From positions 1 to 9,925 of the forward strand of contig DAINCF010000259.1 of the NCBI GenBank assembly GCA_036732565.1: a DNA stretch of 9,925 nt, given 5' to 3'. Both the position numbers and the translations under genes were made by a program. The DNA is from JAIVJN01 sp036732565 (GTDB taxonomy: Bacteria > Acidobacteriota > Vicinamibacteria > Vicinamibacterales > UBA2999). This document shows, piece by piece, positions 1-6,819 of the stretch (position 1 is its first letter; every line of letters begins with the position of its first letter). Under the pieces are notes generated by a model. The model was not told the DNA's origin. It saw only the letters and a list, made by a program, of their open reading frames with translations, and made no database searches.

Positions 1-1
1 A

Positions 2-802
2 GTGGCCGCGTTCTACCAGCAGGCCGAGATCCATCGCCTGCGCGGAGAGTTTGCCGAAGCCGAGGAAGCGTATCGCCGGGCGAGTCAGTCAGGACGGGAG
101 CCGCAGCCGGGTCTCGCGCTGCTGCGACTGGCCCAAGGACAAACCGACGCCGCGTGCGCCGCGATCCGCCGGCTCATGAGCGGCACGACAGAGCGCCCAC
201 AACGCGCGCGGTACCTGGCGGCACACGTCGACATCATGGTGGCGGTGGGCGATCTTCAGGAAGCGCGCAGCGCCGCGCAGGAGCTGCAGGATCTCGCGGA
301 GACGTTCGATACCGATGTGCTGCGCGCGACGGCGTCGTACGCGCAAGGTGCCATCGAGCTCACCGACGGCGCTGCCCACGCGTCGCTCGATCCACTGCGG
401 GACGCCTTCGAGCTCTGGACTCGACTCGAGGCGCCCTACGAAACCGCACGCGTGCGGGTCCTGCTCGGACTGGCCTATCGCGCGCTCGGCGACGAGGACG
501 CGGGCGCGCTCGAGTTCGATGCGGCTCGCGCCGCGTTCGAGCAACTCGGCGCTCGACCGGATCTCGCTCGCCTCGATGCCGTCGCCACACGTCCCGCCTC
601 GCGGCCTAATCACCCGCTGACGGTCCGAGAGCGGGAGGTGCTTCGGCTGGTCGCCGCCGGCCACACCAACAAAGCGATCGCGGCCGCTCTCCGCGTGAGC
701 GAGCGGACCGTCGACCGGCACATCAGCAATATCCTGTGCAAGCTCGACGTGCCATCGCGCACCGCGGCCACGGCATACGCCTACGATCACAAGCTCTTCT
801 GA
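2..802 (+). CDS. LuxR-family transcriptional regulator, C-terminal portion (5' truncated by window edge)
   Basis: The last 266 residues or so of a larger DNA-binding regulator; the frame is open to the window edge, so the true start lies upstream and the GTG at base 2 need not be the start. Residues 1-195 are Ala/Leu/Glu-rich amphipathic helices with TPR-like spacing (for example around EFAEAEEAYRRA and ALGDEDAGALEFDAARAAFE), a usual body in large LuxR/LAL-type regulators. Residues 204-266 form a GerE/LuxR helix-turn-helix: LTVREREVLRLVAAG, then NKAIAAALRVSERTVDRHISNIL as turn and recognition helix, then a KLDVPSRTAATAYAYDH tail that is common in this family. There is no response-regulator receiver domain in the visible part; any sensor or ATPase domain would be upstream. 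The target is unknown. A strong inverted repeat begins 15 nt after the stop. The HTH call is secure; the repeat-domain call is moderate. Confidence 0.88.
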   Translation: MAAFYQQAEIHRLRGEFAEAEEAYRRASQSGREPQPGLALLRLAQGQTDAACAAIRRLMSGTTERPQRARYLAAHVDIMVAVGDLQEARSAAQELQDLAETFDTDVLRATASYAQGAIELTDGAAHASLDPLRDAFELWTRLEAPYETARVRVLLGLAYRALGDEDAGALEFDAARAAFEQLGARPDLARLDAVATRPASRPNHPLTVREREVLRLVAAGHTNKAIAAALRVSERTVDRHISNILCKLDVPSRTAATAYAYDHKLF

Positions 803-817
803 CCGCTTCACTGGCGG

Positions 818-857
818 GAACTACCCATACCCGCGGCCGCGGCCACATGGGTGGTTT
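818..857. terminator. Long imperfect inverted repeat after the luxR-type gene, possible terminator or operator
   Basis: Bases 818-828 (GAACTACCCAT) pair with 847-857 (ATGGGTGGTTT) over 11 positions, including two G-T wobbles. The enclosed loop holds the self-palindrome CCGCGGCCGCGG at 831-842, which can form its own inner 4-bp stem. The element starts 15 nt after the regulator's stop and ends 43 nt before the chosen start of the next gene. Only three T's follow, within the stem end, so it is not a textbook intrinsic terminator. It could equally be a palindromic regulator site or a leader structure of the downstream gene. Confidence 0.42.
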
Positions 858-900
858 CGCGGAAGCGCGCCATTCGATGCGTGGCGCACACTTCGCGACT

Positions 901-2241
901 ATGGAGAAGTTTGCTATCGCTCGAACGCTTGGAAGACCTCTATCCCTGATCGTTGTGCTGCTCAGCGTCGGCACCGCGACCGTCGACGGTGAACCACGGA
1001 AGCGCGAGAACGCCGTCCTGCATTGGAACCGCATCGCCACCGAGATATTCCCCTTCGACGTCGGCCCAGTCATCGATTCTCGGGCGATGGCGATCTTGCA
1101 CGCGGCGATTCACGACGCAGTCAACGGCATCGAACGCCGCTACGAACCCTACACCGCCGACCTGTCGTTTCCGGGCGCGTCTGTCGATGCGGCCGTGGCA
1201 AGCGCCGCGCGCGAGGTCATTCTCGCGTTGGCGCCGCAGCAACAACAGAAGGTCGAGCAGCACTACGCTGCGGTGCTCGCTGACGTTCGAGATGGCCCTT
1301 CGAAGGATCACGGCATCACCCTCGGCCAAGAAGCGGCACGCGCGAATCTCGCCAGGCGATCGAGCGACGGCATCGCGCCAGGGCCGTGGCCGCCGATGGA
1401 AGGCCCCATTGCCGAGCCCGCGTACGTGCCCACCGGCGCGCCTGGCGACTACGCCTTCACGCCGCCCTTCGACGCGCCGCCGCTGGGCCCGATTGCCCTC
1501 TTCCCCGGATGGGGTCGACTCACACCGTTCGCCATCGACCTCGCGCGCCATCGCCTTCCGGGGCCGGATCCCCTGCGCAGCGCGCAGTACGCGCGTGACG
1601 TCAACTTCGTGAAGTCCGTCGGCAGCCTGCACAGCTCGACGCGAAAGCCCGACCAGACCGAGACAGCATTCTTCTGGTTCGAACCGTTTGCCGTCTGGAA
1701 CCGTATCGCCGCCACGGTCGCTCAACAACAGGAGCTGAGCCCATGGCGTGCCGCTCGCGTGCTGGCGCTCATGAACTTCGCGCTCGCCGATGCCGGCATC
1801 GCGTGCTTCGACGCCAAGTACCATTTCCGCTTCTGGCGGCCGTACACCGCCATTCGCAGGGCGCACGAGGACGGGAATGACGGCACGGAACCCGACCCGA
1901 CGTGGCTACCGCTGCTCTGGACGGAGCCCGGCCTGCCACCGACGTTCCTCATTCCTCCAATTCCGGACTATCCCTCGGCGGCCGCGACGACATCGGCGGC
2001 GGCCGCGGAAGTGTTGTCCACTCACCTTGGCGACTCGGTGCGCTTCAAAGTCACCAGCGATACGCTCCCGGGTGTCACGCGTCGCTTCGGCAGCTTTGCC
2101 GAGGCAGCAAAAGAGGCGGGCATGTCGAGAGTGTACGGCGGGATTCACTTCCTCCACGCGGTCGAAGACGGTTTCAAGCAAGGGAAGAGCGTCGGCCGCG
2201 AGGTCAGCCGCCGGCTCCCGCGTTCGTCGTCTGACAAATAA
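901..2241 (+). CDS. Secreted vanadium-dependent haloperoxidase / PAP2-family protein with a substituted catalytic His
   Basis: 446 residues. I chose the ATG at 901 because it gives a clean signal peptide (Lys3, Arg8, Arg12, then PLSLIVVLLSVGTATV). In-frame ATGs at 736, 847 and 877 would bury it, and 736 also overlaps the regulator. There is no clear Shine-Dalgarno. The N-terminal family motif is present (HWN at 41-43; RAMAILHAAIHDAVNGI at 61-77). Vanadate/phosphate-pocket residues follow the known spacing: Lys306 and Arg313 (KYHFRFWRP) and Arg410 and His416 (SRVYGGIH). The middle motif, normally P-S-G/A-H, reads P358-S359-A360-A361, so the acid-base His (His404 of Curvularia chloroperoxidase) is Ala. 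Family members oxidise halides with peroxide or hydrolyse phosphate monoesters outside the cytoplasm. With the His missing, activity is doubtful and a binding or altered function is possible. The gene stops 6 bp from the convergent kinase gene. Confidence 0.85.
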   Translation: MEKFAIARTLGRPLSLIVVLLSVGTATVDGEPRKRENAVLHWNRIATEIFPFDVGPVIDSRAMAILHAAIHDAVNGIERRYEPYTADLSFPGASVDAAVASAAREVILALAPQQQQKVEQHYAAVLADVRDGPSKDHGITLGQEAARANLARRSSDGIAPGPWPPMEGPIAEPAYVPTGAPGDYAFTPPFDAPPLGPIALFPGWGRLTPFAIDLARHRLPGPDPLRSAQYARDVNFVKSVGSLHSSTRKPDQTETAFFWFEPFAVWNRIAATVAQQQELSPWRAARVLALMNFALADAGIACFDAKYHFRFWRPYTAIRRAHEDGNDGTEPDPTWLPLLWTEPGLPPTFLIPPIPDYPSAAATTSAAAAEVLSTHLGDSVRFKVTSDTLPGVTRRFGSFAEAAKEAGMSRVYGGIHFLHAVEDGFKQGKSVGREVSRRLPRSSSDK

Positions 2242-2247
2242 GCGGTC

Positions 2248-5166
2248 TCAGCGTCCGGTCGGCACGAGGCGCTTCAACTCCTCGTGCCAATTTTGAACGA
2301 CAACGACTTGCGGGGGCGCGGTCTGAGTGCCTTCGACCGGTTTGAGCACGAGAAAGCGCTGGCCGTCAGGCGAGATGTCGTAGGTCCGCGTTCCACTGAT
2401 GCCGGTTGCCCTGACGTAGGGCCCTTGGCTGACCCGGGTCGGTGTTTTGGCCGCCCACGTCGGACCTGGGTCAACCAACACGCTCATGAGCGCGCCATCG
2501 GGCGCCATGTAAAACAGCTCACGGCCGTTCCGGCTCCAGCGCGGATGTGAGCCGCCAATGGCCGATATCTGCGTTCGCCCTTCGGTGGCGTTCGGGAAGG
2601 GGCGCACGAAGACCTGGATCGGCCCTCCATCACTGCCGTCGTGGGCGAGCCACCGGCCGTCAGGCGAGACAACGCCGTTCTGAGCCAATTGTTGTGGGAC
2701 TTGGAGTATCGACGACACGCGTCGATCGGCCAGCCTCAGCATCATGATGCCGGAGCCGCTCGCGAACAGCGCGCCCGCGCCATCCGCTAGAACGTGGGTG
2801 GCCCGCTCGACGTGGGTGCTCTCGGTCAGGCGCTCGACCGCCCCAGTGCCGTCCGCCGCACGCGAAAAGATCGACCCGAGCGCGCCACCCGCCTGCGAGG
2901 TGAACAAGAGCCGGCGTCCGTCGGGCATCCACACCGGCGAGAGATCCAATCCCGGATCGGTCGTGACGCGGGTGAGCGTGTCGCGGGCGAGGTCCAGCGT
3001 CCAAATGTCGTTCCCCTGATCCCAGATCTCCAGCGCGACGCGCGTGCCGTCCGGTGAGAGGCTGACGGCACCGTAGTGACGCGGCGGGGTCGCCGCGATC
3101 ACTTGTTCGCGACCGTTACGATCGACCCACGCAAGCCTCCGCAGCGAGGTGGTGGGGCCGCCGGACACGTACACCAGGGTACCGTCCCGAGCGATGTCGA
3201 ACTCCGCGGTTCCGTTGGGCAGAATCACCAGGGGCGACAGCACCGGGCTCGCGACCCCGCGGAGCTCGAGCCGCGTGAGATCGAACGGGACTGCCCAGAG
3301 CGCGCCGGCAGCGACATAGACGAGATGGCCGCTGGAGACGTACACGGCTTGGCTGCCGCCTCGCACGAGCGAGCTCCACGTGCCTGTCGTCAAATCGAGC
3401 ACCGCCACTTGCGCCGCGTCCATGCCGCCGGTCGTGGCCGTGACGGTGAACAGCACCGCTCGGCCGCCCGGCAGTAGCTGAGGGTAGAGGTGATCGCTCT
3501 CTCCGCGCTCGCGGTCGGGCCTGGTCAGGACGTTGGGCTCACCGCCTGCCGACGCGACCCGCTGCAAGCCCGTGGACAGGGCCGCGGTCGCGAAAATGAT
3601 GGTGTCGTCGGCACCCCACGTCGCGCCGCGACTCGGACCATCAATTCCGCAGAGCTCGACGGCGGGCCCTCCCGTGATCGCGACCTTTCTGAGGGTGACC
3701 GGGCCGCCCGGTTGGAAGAAGCCGATCCACTGACCGTCCGGTGAGGGAAACGGGGCCTTCGGGCCCCCCGGCGGGGTCACTGGCGTCGGCTCGAGTTGCC
3801 CGATCCCACGCACGAACAACTGCGAGCCGTAGTTCTCGCTTCCGCCTTTGTAGACGACCTGCGTGCCGTCCGGCGTGATCGTCAGGTCGCGAGACTGGGC
3901 ATCCACCACCAGCGCGTTAGCCGCCGTCGTCGAGAGTGCAAAGCGCGTGACGCGAGGCGCCGCCGGACGCATCGCGCTCCACACACCGACACCGACGAGG
4001 CCGGCAGCCACGAGAGCGGCGGCGAGCGGCGCGATGAGTCGTCGCCACAACGGCTGACGCTGAGGTGATGAATCGGGCGCAGCCGTGCCGAACTCGGGCT
4101 CGTCGAGCAGGAACGCGATGGTCGAGACGTCCGCGATGCGTCGCTTGCGATCCTTCTCGAGGCAGCGACGCAGCAGGGTGTCGATCGATCGCGACAGCCG
4201 CGCGGGCGGCTTCGACCAGTCGGGTGTGCCCTTGATCACCTCCGCGAGGGTTTCGGCGACGTCTTCGCCGTCGAACGCGCGCCGGCTCGTCAGCATTTCA
4301 TACAGCACGCAGCCGAACGCCCAGATGTCGCTGCGCTTGTCGGCCGGCTTCCCCTTCGCTTGCTCCGGCGACATGTACGCGGCGGTACCGAGAATGATGC
4401 CGGCCGCGGTCATCGCCGGCGTCGTGATCGTGGGCGACTGCGAAGGTCGCTGCTCGACGGGCCTGCCGTCGGCCGACGCGTCGGCGATCTTCGCAAGACC
4501 GAAATCGAGGACCTTGACGGTGCCGTCCTCGCGCACCTTGATGTTGGCCGGCTTCAGATCGCGGTGGACGATGCCCAGCGCGTGCGCCCCTTGCAGGGCA
4601 TCCACGACCTGTCGCGCGATCGCGAGTGCCTCGTCGATCGGGATCGGCCCCTGGGCGATGCGATCCGCCAGCGTCGGGCCGTCGACGAGCTCCAGGACGA
4701 GCGCGACCTGGCCCGTGGATTCCTCCAACCCATAGATCGCTCCGATGTTCGGGTGATTGAGCGTCGCCAGCAGCCGCGCTTCGCGCGTGAACCGCGCCAG
4801 CCGCTCGGCATCGGCGGCGAAGACCGGCGGCAACGTCTTGATCGCCACGGCACGATCGAGCTTCGTGTCGCGGGCGCGATAGACAACGCCCATCCCGCCC
4901 GCACCGAGTGGCTGTTCGATGCGATAGGGTCCGAGCTGCGTGCCCGCGGCAAGCGGTGCGTCCTGCAGGAGACGGGCGGCGACCTCCGCCACCGGTCGAT
5001 CCAGGAGCATCGATTCGGAATGGCGATCGAGCAGCGACTCGGCCTCACGGCGCACCTCGTCATCGTCGGCGCACGCGGCCGCGAGCCACGCACGTCGTTC
5101 CTCGGGCGCTCGTTCCAGCGCGGCCTCGAGGATGTCCGAGATCCGTTGCCAGCGCTCAGGCGTCAT
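2248..5166 (-). CDS. Transmembrane Ser/Thr protein kinase with C-terminal TolB/WD40-like propeller
   Basis: 972 residues. Residues 1-75 are a short helical leader often seen in acidobacterial kinases. A Hanks-type kinase domain spans about 80-355: Gly-rich loop GAGGMG at 88-93, catalytic Lys110 (VAIK), alpha-C Glu129, HRDLKPAN at 201-208, DFG at 221-223, SPE at 266-268 in the APE position, and Asp280 in DIWAFG. All catalytic residues are present, so it should be active. The activation segment (221-268) is long and rich in Ser/Thr. A single membrane helix lies at about 377-398 after RR at 375-376, so by positive-inside the kinase is cytoplasmic and residues 405-972 extracytoplasmic. The C-terminal part carries blade-type repeats (TPDG 431, SPDG 475, SPDG 704, MPDG 747, SPDG 834, SPDG 932), as in TolB-like sensor propellers. 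It is transcribed divergently from the ECF sigma gene, its likely substrate or partner (inference). No strong Shine-Dalgarno precedes the ATG. Confidence 0.94.
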   Translation of the reverse strand: MTPERWQRISDILEAALERAPEERRAWLAAACADDDEVRREAESLLDRHSESMLLDRPVAEVAARLLQDAPLAAGTQLGPYRIEQPLGAGGMGVVYRARDTKLDRAVAIKTLPPVFAADAERLARFTREARLLATLNHPNIGAIYGLEESTGQVALVLELVDGPTLADRIAQGPIPIDEALAIARQVVDALQGAHALGIVHRDLKPANIKVREDGTVKVLDFGLAKIADASADGRPVEQRPSQSPTITTPAMTAAGIILGTAAYMSPEQAKGKPADKRSDIWAFGCVLYEMLTSRRAFDGEDVAETLAEVIKGTPDWSKPPARLSRSIDTLLRRCLEKDRKRRIADVSTIAFLLDEPEFGTAAPDSSPQRQPLWRRLIAPLAAALVAAGLVGVGVWSAMRPAAPRVTRFALSTTAANALVVDAQSRDLTITPDGTQVVYKGGSENYGSQLFVRGIGQLEPTPVTPPGGPKAPFPSPDGQWIGFFQPGGPVTLRKVAITGGPAVELCGIDGPSRGATWGADDTIIFATAALSTGLQRVASAGGEPNVLTRPDRERGESDHLYPQLLPGGRAVLFTVTATTGGMDAAQVAVLDLTTGTWSSLVRGGSQAVYVSSGHLVYVAAGALWAVPFDLTRLELRGVASPVLSPLVILPNGTAEFDIARDGTLVYVSGGPTTSLRRLAWVDRNGREQVIAATPPRHYGAVSLSPDGTRVALEIWDQGNDIWTLDLARDTLTRVTTDPGLDLSPVWMPDGRRLLFTSQAGGALGSIFSRAADGTGAVERLTESTHVERATHVLADGAGALFASGSGIMMLRLADRRVSSILQVPQQLAQNGVVSPDGRWLAHDGSDGGPIQVFVRPFPNATEGRTQISAIGGSHPRWSRNGRELFYMAPDGALMSVLVDPGPTWAAKTPTRVSQGPYVRATGISGTRTYDISPDGQRFLVLKPVEGTQTAPPQVVVVQNWHEELKRLVPTGR

Positions 5167-5280
5167 CGTCGCAAGCGGTTGGCGGCATTATTGCCCAGCC
5201 TGCCTCTCCCCATCAGGAAAGCGTGAAACGCAGGCACGAACTCTCACGCAACGCGCTACTATTCGGGTGCATTTCTGGAC
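5167..5280. promoter_or_regulatory. Divergent intergenic region between kinase and ECF sigma genes
   Basis: These 114 bp must carry the starts of both divergent transcripts. On the minus strand AATAAT (5187-5192) matches five of six bases of a -10 hexamer and lies 20 nt before the kinase start. On the plus strand TACTAT (5257-5262) matches four of six and lies 18 nt before the sigma start, giving a very short leader. Neither has a convincing -35 box. The region is noticeably more AT-rich than the flanking genes. I could not find a GGAAC/CGTC-type ECF promoter, so autoregulation is not shown by the sequence. Confidence 0.3.
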
Positions 5281-5874
5281 ATGAGCGCCGGCGACAGCGA
5301 TATCACAGTGCTTCTGAAGGCCTGGGCGGGTGGCGACCGCGACGCGCTGGATCGCCTGACCCCGCTCGTCTACGACCAGTTACGGCGGCTGGCCGGTCAC
5401 TACGTCCGTCACGAACGGCAGGGACACACACTGGGGGGCACCGCGCTGGTGCACGAAGCCTATGTGCGTCTGATCGATGCCTCACGAGTGGATTGGAAGG
5501 ACCGGGCGCACTTTTTCGCGGTTGCCGCCCGGATGATGCGCCGGATCCTGATCGATGCGGCGCGAGCACGGGGATCGAAAAAGCGTGGCGGCGCGTTCGC
5601 GCGAGTCGATGGACACGAGCCGGTCGATCTGGACTCGCTCGCGGCGGCGGGCACCGACACCGCCGCGGAGCTCGTCGCGTTGGACGATGCGCTCACCGCG
5701 TTGGCGGTGCTGGATCCTCGGCGCGCGCAGGTCGTCGAGCTGCGCTTCTTCGGTGACCTGTCGGTCGAGGAGACGGCGCAGGTCTTGAGCATCTCCCCGC
5801 AGACGGTGATGCGCGACTGGAAGACCGCGCGCGCCTGGCTCGGTCGCGAGCTGCGAAAGGAAAGAAGGGACTAG
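5281..5874 (+). CDS. ECF-type RNA polymerase sigma factor (TIGR02999-like), kinase-associated
   Basis: 197 residues starting at ATG 5281. Sigma region 2 covers about 8-75 and region 4 about 134-192, with the helix-turn-helix SVEETAQVLSISPQTVMRDW at 161-180. The stretch ALVHEAYVRL (55-64) followed by DWKDRAHFFAVAARMMRRIL (71-90) is the hallmark of the TIGR02999 sigma family, abundant in Acidobacteriota and Planctomycetota. In region 2.2 the acidic DAED tetrad of ordinary ECF factors is replaced by G52-G53-T54-A55, with no negative charge. No anti-sigma factor gene is adjacent; instead a transmembrane Ser/Thr kinase is divergent from it. From what is known of the EcfP/PpkT pair of Vibrio parahaemolyticus, such factors can be activated by Thr phosphorylation that restores the charge; applying this here is inference. 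A DUF1801 gene follows 34 bp downstream in the same direction. Confidence 0.93.
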   Translation: MSAGDSDITVLLKAWAGGDRDALDRLTPLVYDQLRRLAGHYVRHERQGHTLGGTALVHEAYVRLIDASRVDWKDRAHFFAVAARMMRRILIDAARARGSKKRGGAFARVDGHEPVDLDSLAAAGTDTAAELVALDDALTALAVLDPRRAQVVELRFFGDLSVEETAQVLSISPQTVMRDWKTARAWLGRELRKERRD

Positions 5875-5897
5875 AATCGGCGGTCGACGCCAAGCGA

Positions 5898-5903
5898 CCG
5901 GAG
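5898..5903 (+). promoter_or_regulatory. Ribosome binding site of the DUF1801 gene
   Basis: CCGGAG sits 5 nt before the ATG at 5909, a purine-rich core with normal spacing. It supports this start and suggests independent translation from a transcript shared with the sigma gene. Confidence 0.5.
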
Positions 5904-5908
5904 CAACG

Positions 5909-6316
5909 ATGGCCAAGACCGACTTCAAGTCCGTCGATGAGTACCTCGCCACCCATCCCGAGGCGGCCCAGACGATACTGAGGCGCGTGCGGAACGCGAT
6001 CCGCCGCGCGCTCCCGCGTGCCGACGAAGTGATCGCGTACCAGATCCCGGCGTACAAGCTGGACGGTCGCACGGTGATCTACTTCGCCGGATGGAAGCAC
6101 CACTTCTCCCTCTATCCAGCCAACGATCGCCTCGTCGCCGCGTTCAAGAAGGAGCTTACGCCGTACGAGGTGAACGACAAGGGTACCATCCGGTTTCCCT
6201 TGTCGGCGCCGGTGCCGGTGACCTTGATCGCTGGCCTCGCGAAGTTCCGCGCCAAGGAAGTCGCGGAGGGCGCGAAGGCGAAAGCGGCCGCCGCGAAGCA
6301 GCGGCCGAAGCGCTGA
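5909..6316 (+). CDS. DUF1801 (YdhG-like) small cytoplasmic protein
   Basis: 135 residues, a usual length for single-domain DUF1801 proteins. Recognisable family segments are SVDEYLATHPEAAQTILRRVR (8-28), then EVIAYQIPAYKLDG (40-53), VIYFAGWKHHFSLYP (56-70) and KGTIRFPLSAPVPVTLI (91-107). The fold is the YdhG/iron-chaperone-like one. Bacillus YdhG and Fra are proposed iron-binding chaperones, but most members, this one included, have no demonstrated role. It has no signal peptide or membrane segment, and an Ala/Lys-rich tail at 115-135 is probably disordered and basic. It lies 34 bp after the sigma factor gene with a ribosome binding site of its own, so it is probably in the same transcript; whether that is functional is unclear. 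It converges on the cupin gene across 60 bp. Confidence 0.88.
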   Translation: MAKTDFKSVDEYLATHPEAAQTILRRVRNAIRRALPRADEVIAYQIPAYKLDGRTVIYFAGWKHHFSLYPANDRLVAAFKKELTPYEVNDKGTIRFPLSAPVPVTLIAGLAKFRAKEVAEGAKAKAAAAKQRPKR

Positions 6317-6331
6317 GCAGAGGCGCCGACG

Positions 6332-6349
6332 CGCCGGCCAAGGTCGGCG
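6332..6349. terminator. Hairpin between convergent DUF1801 and cupin genes
   Basis: CGCCGGC (6332-6338) pairs with GTCGGCG (6343-6349) around a CAAG loop, with one G-T wobble in seven pairs. It lies in the 60-bp gap between two convergent genes, where a bidirectional terminator would be expected. No T-run follows on either strand, so an intrinsic-terminator role is tentative; in DNA this GC-rich such stems can also arise by chance. Confidence 0.33.
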
Positions 6350-6376
6350 AGTCGACCGAGTCGAGCGTCGCCGCGA

Positions 6377-6802
6377 CTACTTCACGGGCTCCGCGAGCGG
6401 CTTGCCCTTTTCCACCATGTGGATGGTCAAGATCTTCGCGGCGCCGGATGCCGGCTTCGCTTCGTGTGGCGCCTTCGGATCGATCCGGAACGGCTCGCCC
6501 GGTTTGACGGTCTGCACCGGTCGTCCCTCGTGCTCGATGACCAACCCGCCCTCCATGACGTAGCCGATCTCCGCACCGTGATGGAAGTGTCGTCCCGACG
6601 TCCCGCCTGGTGGAATCTCGGCAATCCCCATGACCGCTTCGTATCCCGTGGTTCCGGGCAGGTCGACCGTCTGGAGCGGCGTTCGCTTGATCGCGCTGGG
6701 CTGCGCGAGGACCGTTCGATCGAGACCGATACCGAGCACACCACCAACCATCACCCCGGCAAGCACCAGCGCATACGTCTTCCAGCCCTCGAGCCTTGTC
6801 AT
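6377..6802 (-). CDS. Exported cupin-domain protein
   Basis: 141 residues. The N-terminus (Arg3, Lys8, then YALVLAGVMVGGVLGIGL) is a signal peptide or membrane anchor; VLA followed by QP at 31-35 is a plausible signal-peptidase site, so the cupin would be periplasmic. The single cupin_2 domain spans about 45-130. Motif 1 has His72, His74 and Glu78 (GRHFHHGAEIGYVMEGG), and motif 2 has PGEPFRIDPKAPHEAK with His113, which together give the usual 3-His/1-Glu metal site. The substrate cannot be read from sequence; relatives include small dioxygenase-like and sensory cupins. The gene starts 17 bp after the rtcB stop, with AAGGAG 5 nt before the ATG, so it is very likely the third gene of the rtcB operon. 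A periplasmic protein in an RNA-ligase operon is unexpected, and the link may be only transcriptional. Confidence 0.9.
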   Translation of the reverse strand: MTRLEGWKTYALVLAGVMVGGVLGIGLDRTVLAQPSAIKRTPLQTVDLPGTTGYEAVMGIAEIPPGGTSGRHFHHGAEIGYVMEGGLVIEHEGRPVQTVKPGEPFRIDPKAPHEAKPASGAAKILTIHMVEKGKPLAEPVK

Positions 6803-6807
6803 GGTCG

Positions 6808-6813
6808 CTCCTT
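6808..6813 (-). promoter_or_regulatory. Ribosome binding site of the cupin gene
   Basis: Read on the minus strand this is AAGGAG, 5 nt before the ATG at 6802, inside the 17-bp gap after the rtcB stop. It fixes the cupin start and shows that the gene is translated independently within the operon. Confidence 0.75.
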
Positions 6814-6819
6814 GATACC

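Noticed and set aside
89..811. 240-codon minus-strand frame over the regulator
   Set aside because: The plus strand carries a clear GerE/LuxR helix-turn-helix; the minus frame is its antisense.
736..900. N-terminal extension of the haloperoxidase-like protein from ATG 736
   Set aside because: It would overlap the regulator's DNA-binding domain by 67 bp and place an internal signal peptide 55 residues in; ATG 901 gives a normal secretory N-terminus.
4360..5226. 288-codon plus-strand frame opposite the kinase domain
   Set aside because: Its Arg-rich, repetitive composition and full overlap with the conserved kinase domain mark it as a GC-driven shadow.
5221..5280. ECF-type (GGAAC/CGTC) autoregulatory promoter before the sigma gene
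   Set aside because: GAAC occurs at 5238-5241, but there is no CGTC-like -10 element at 16-17 nt spacing.
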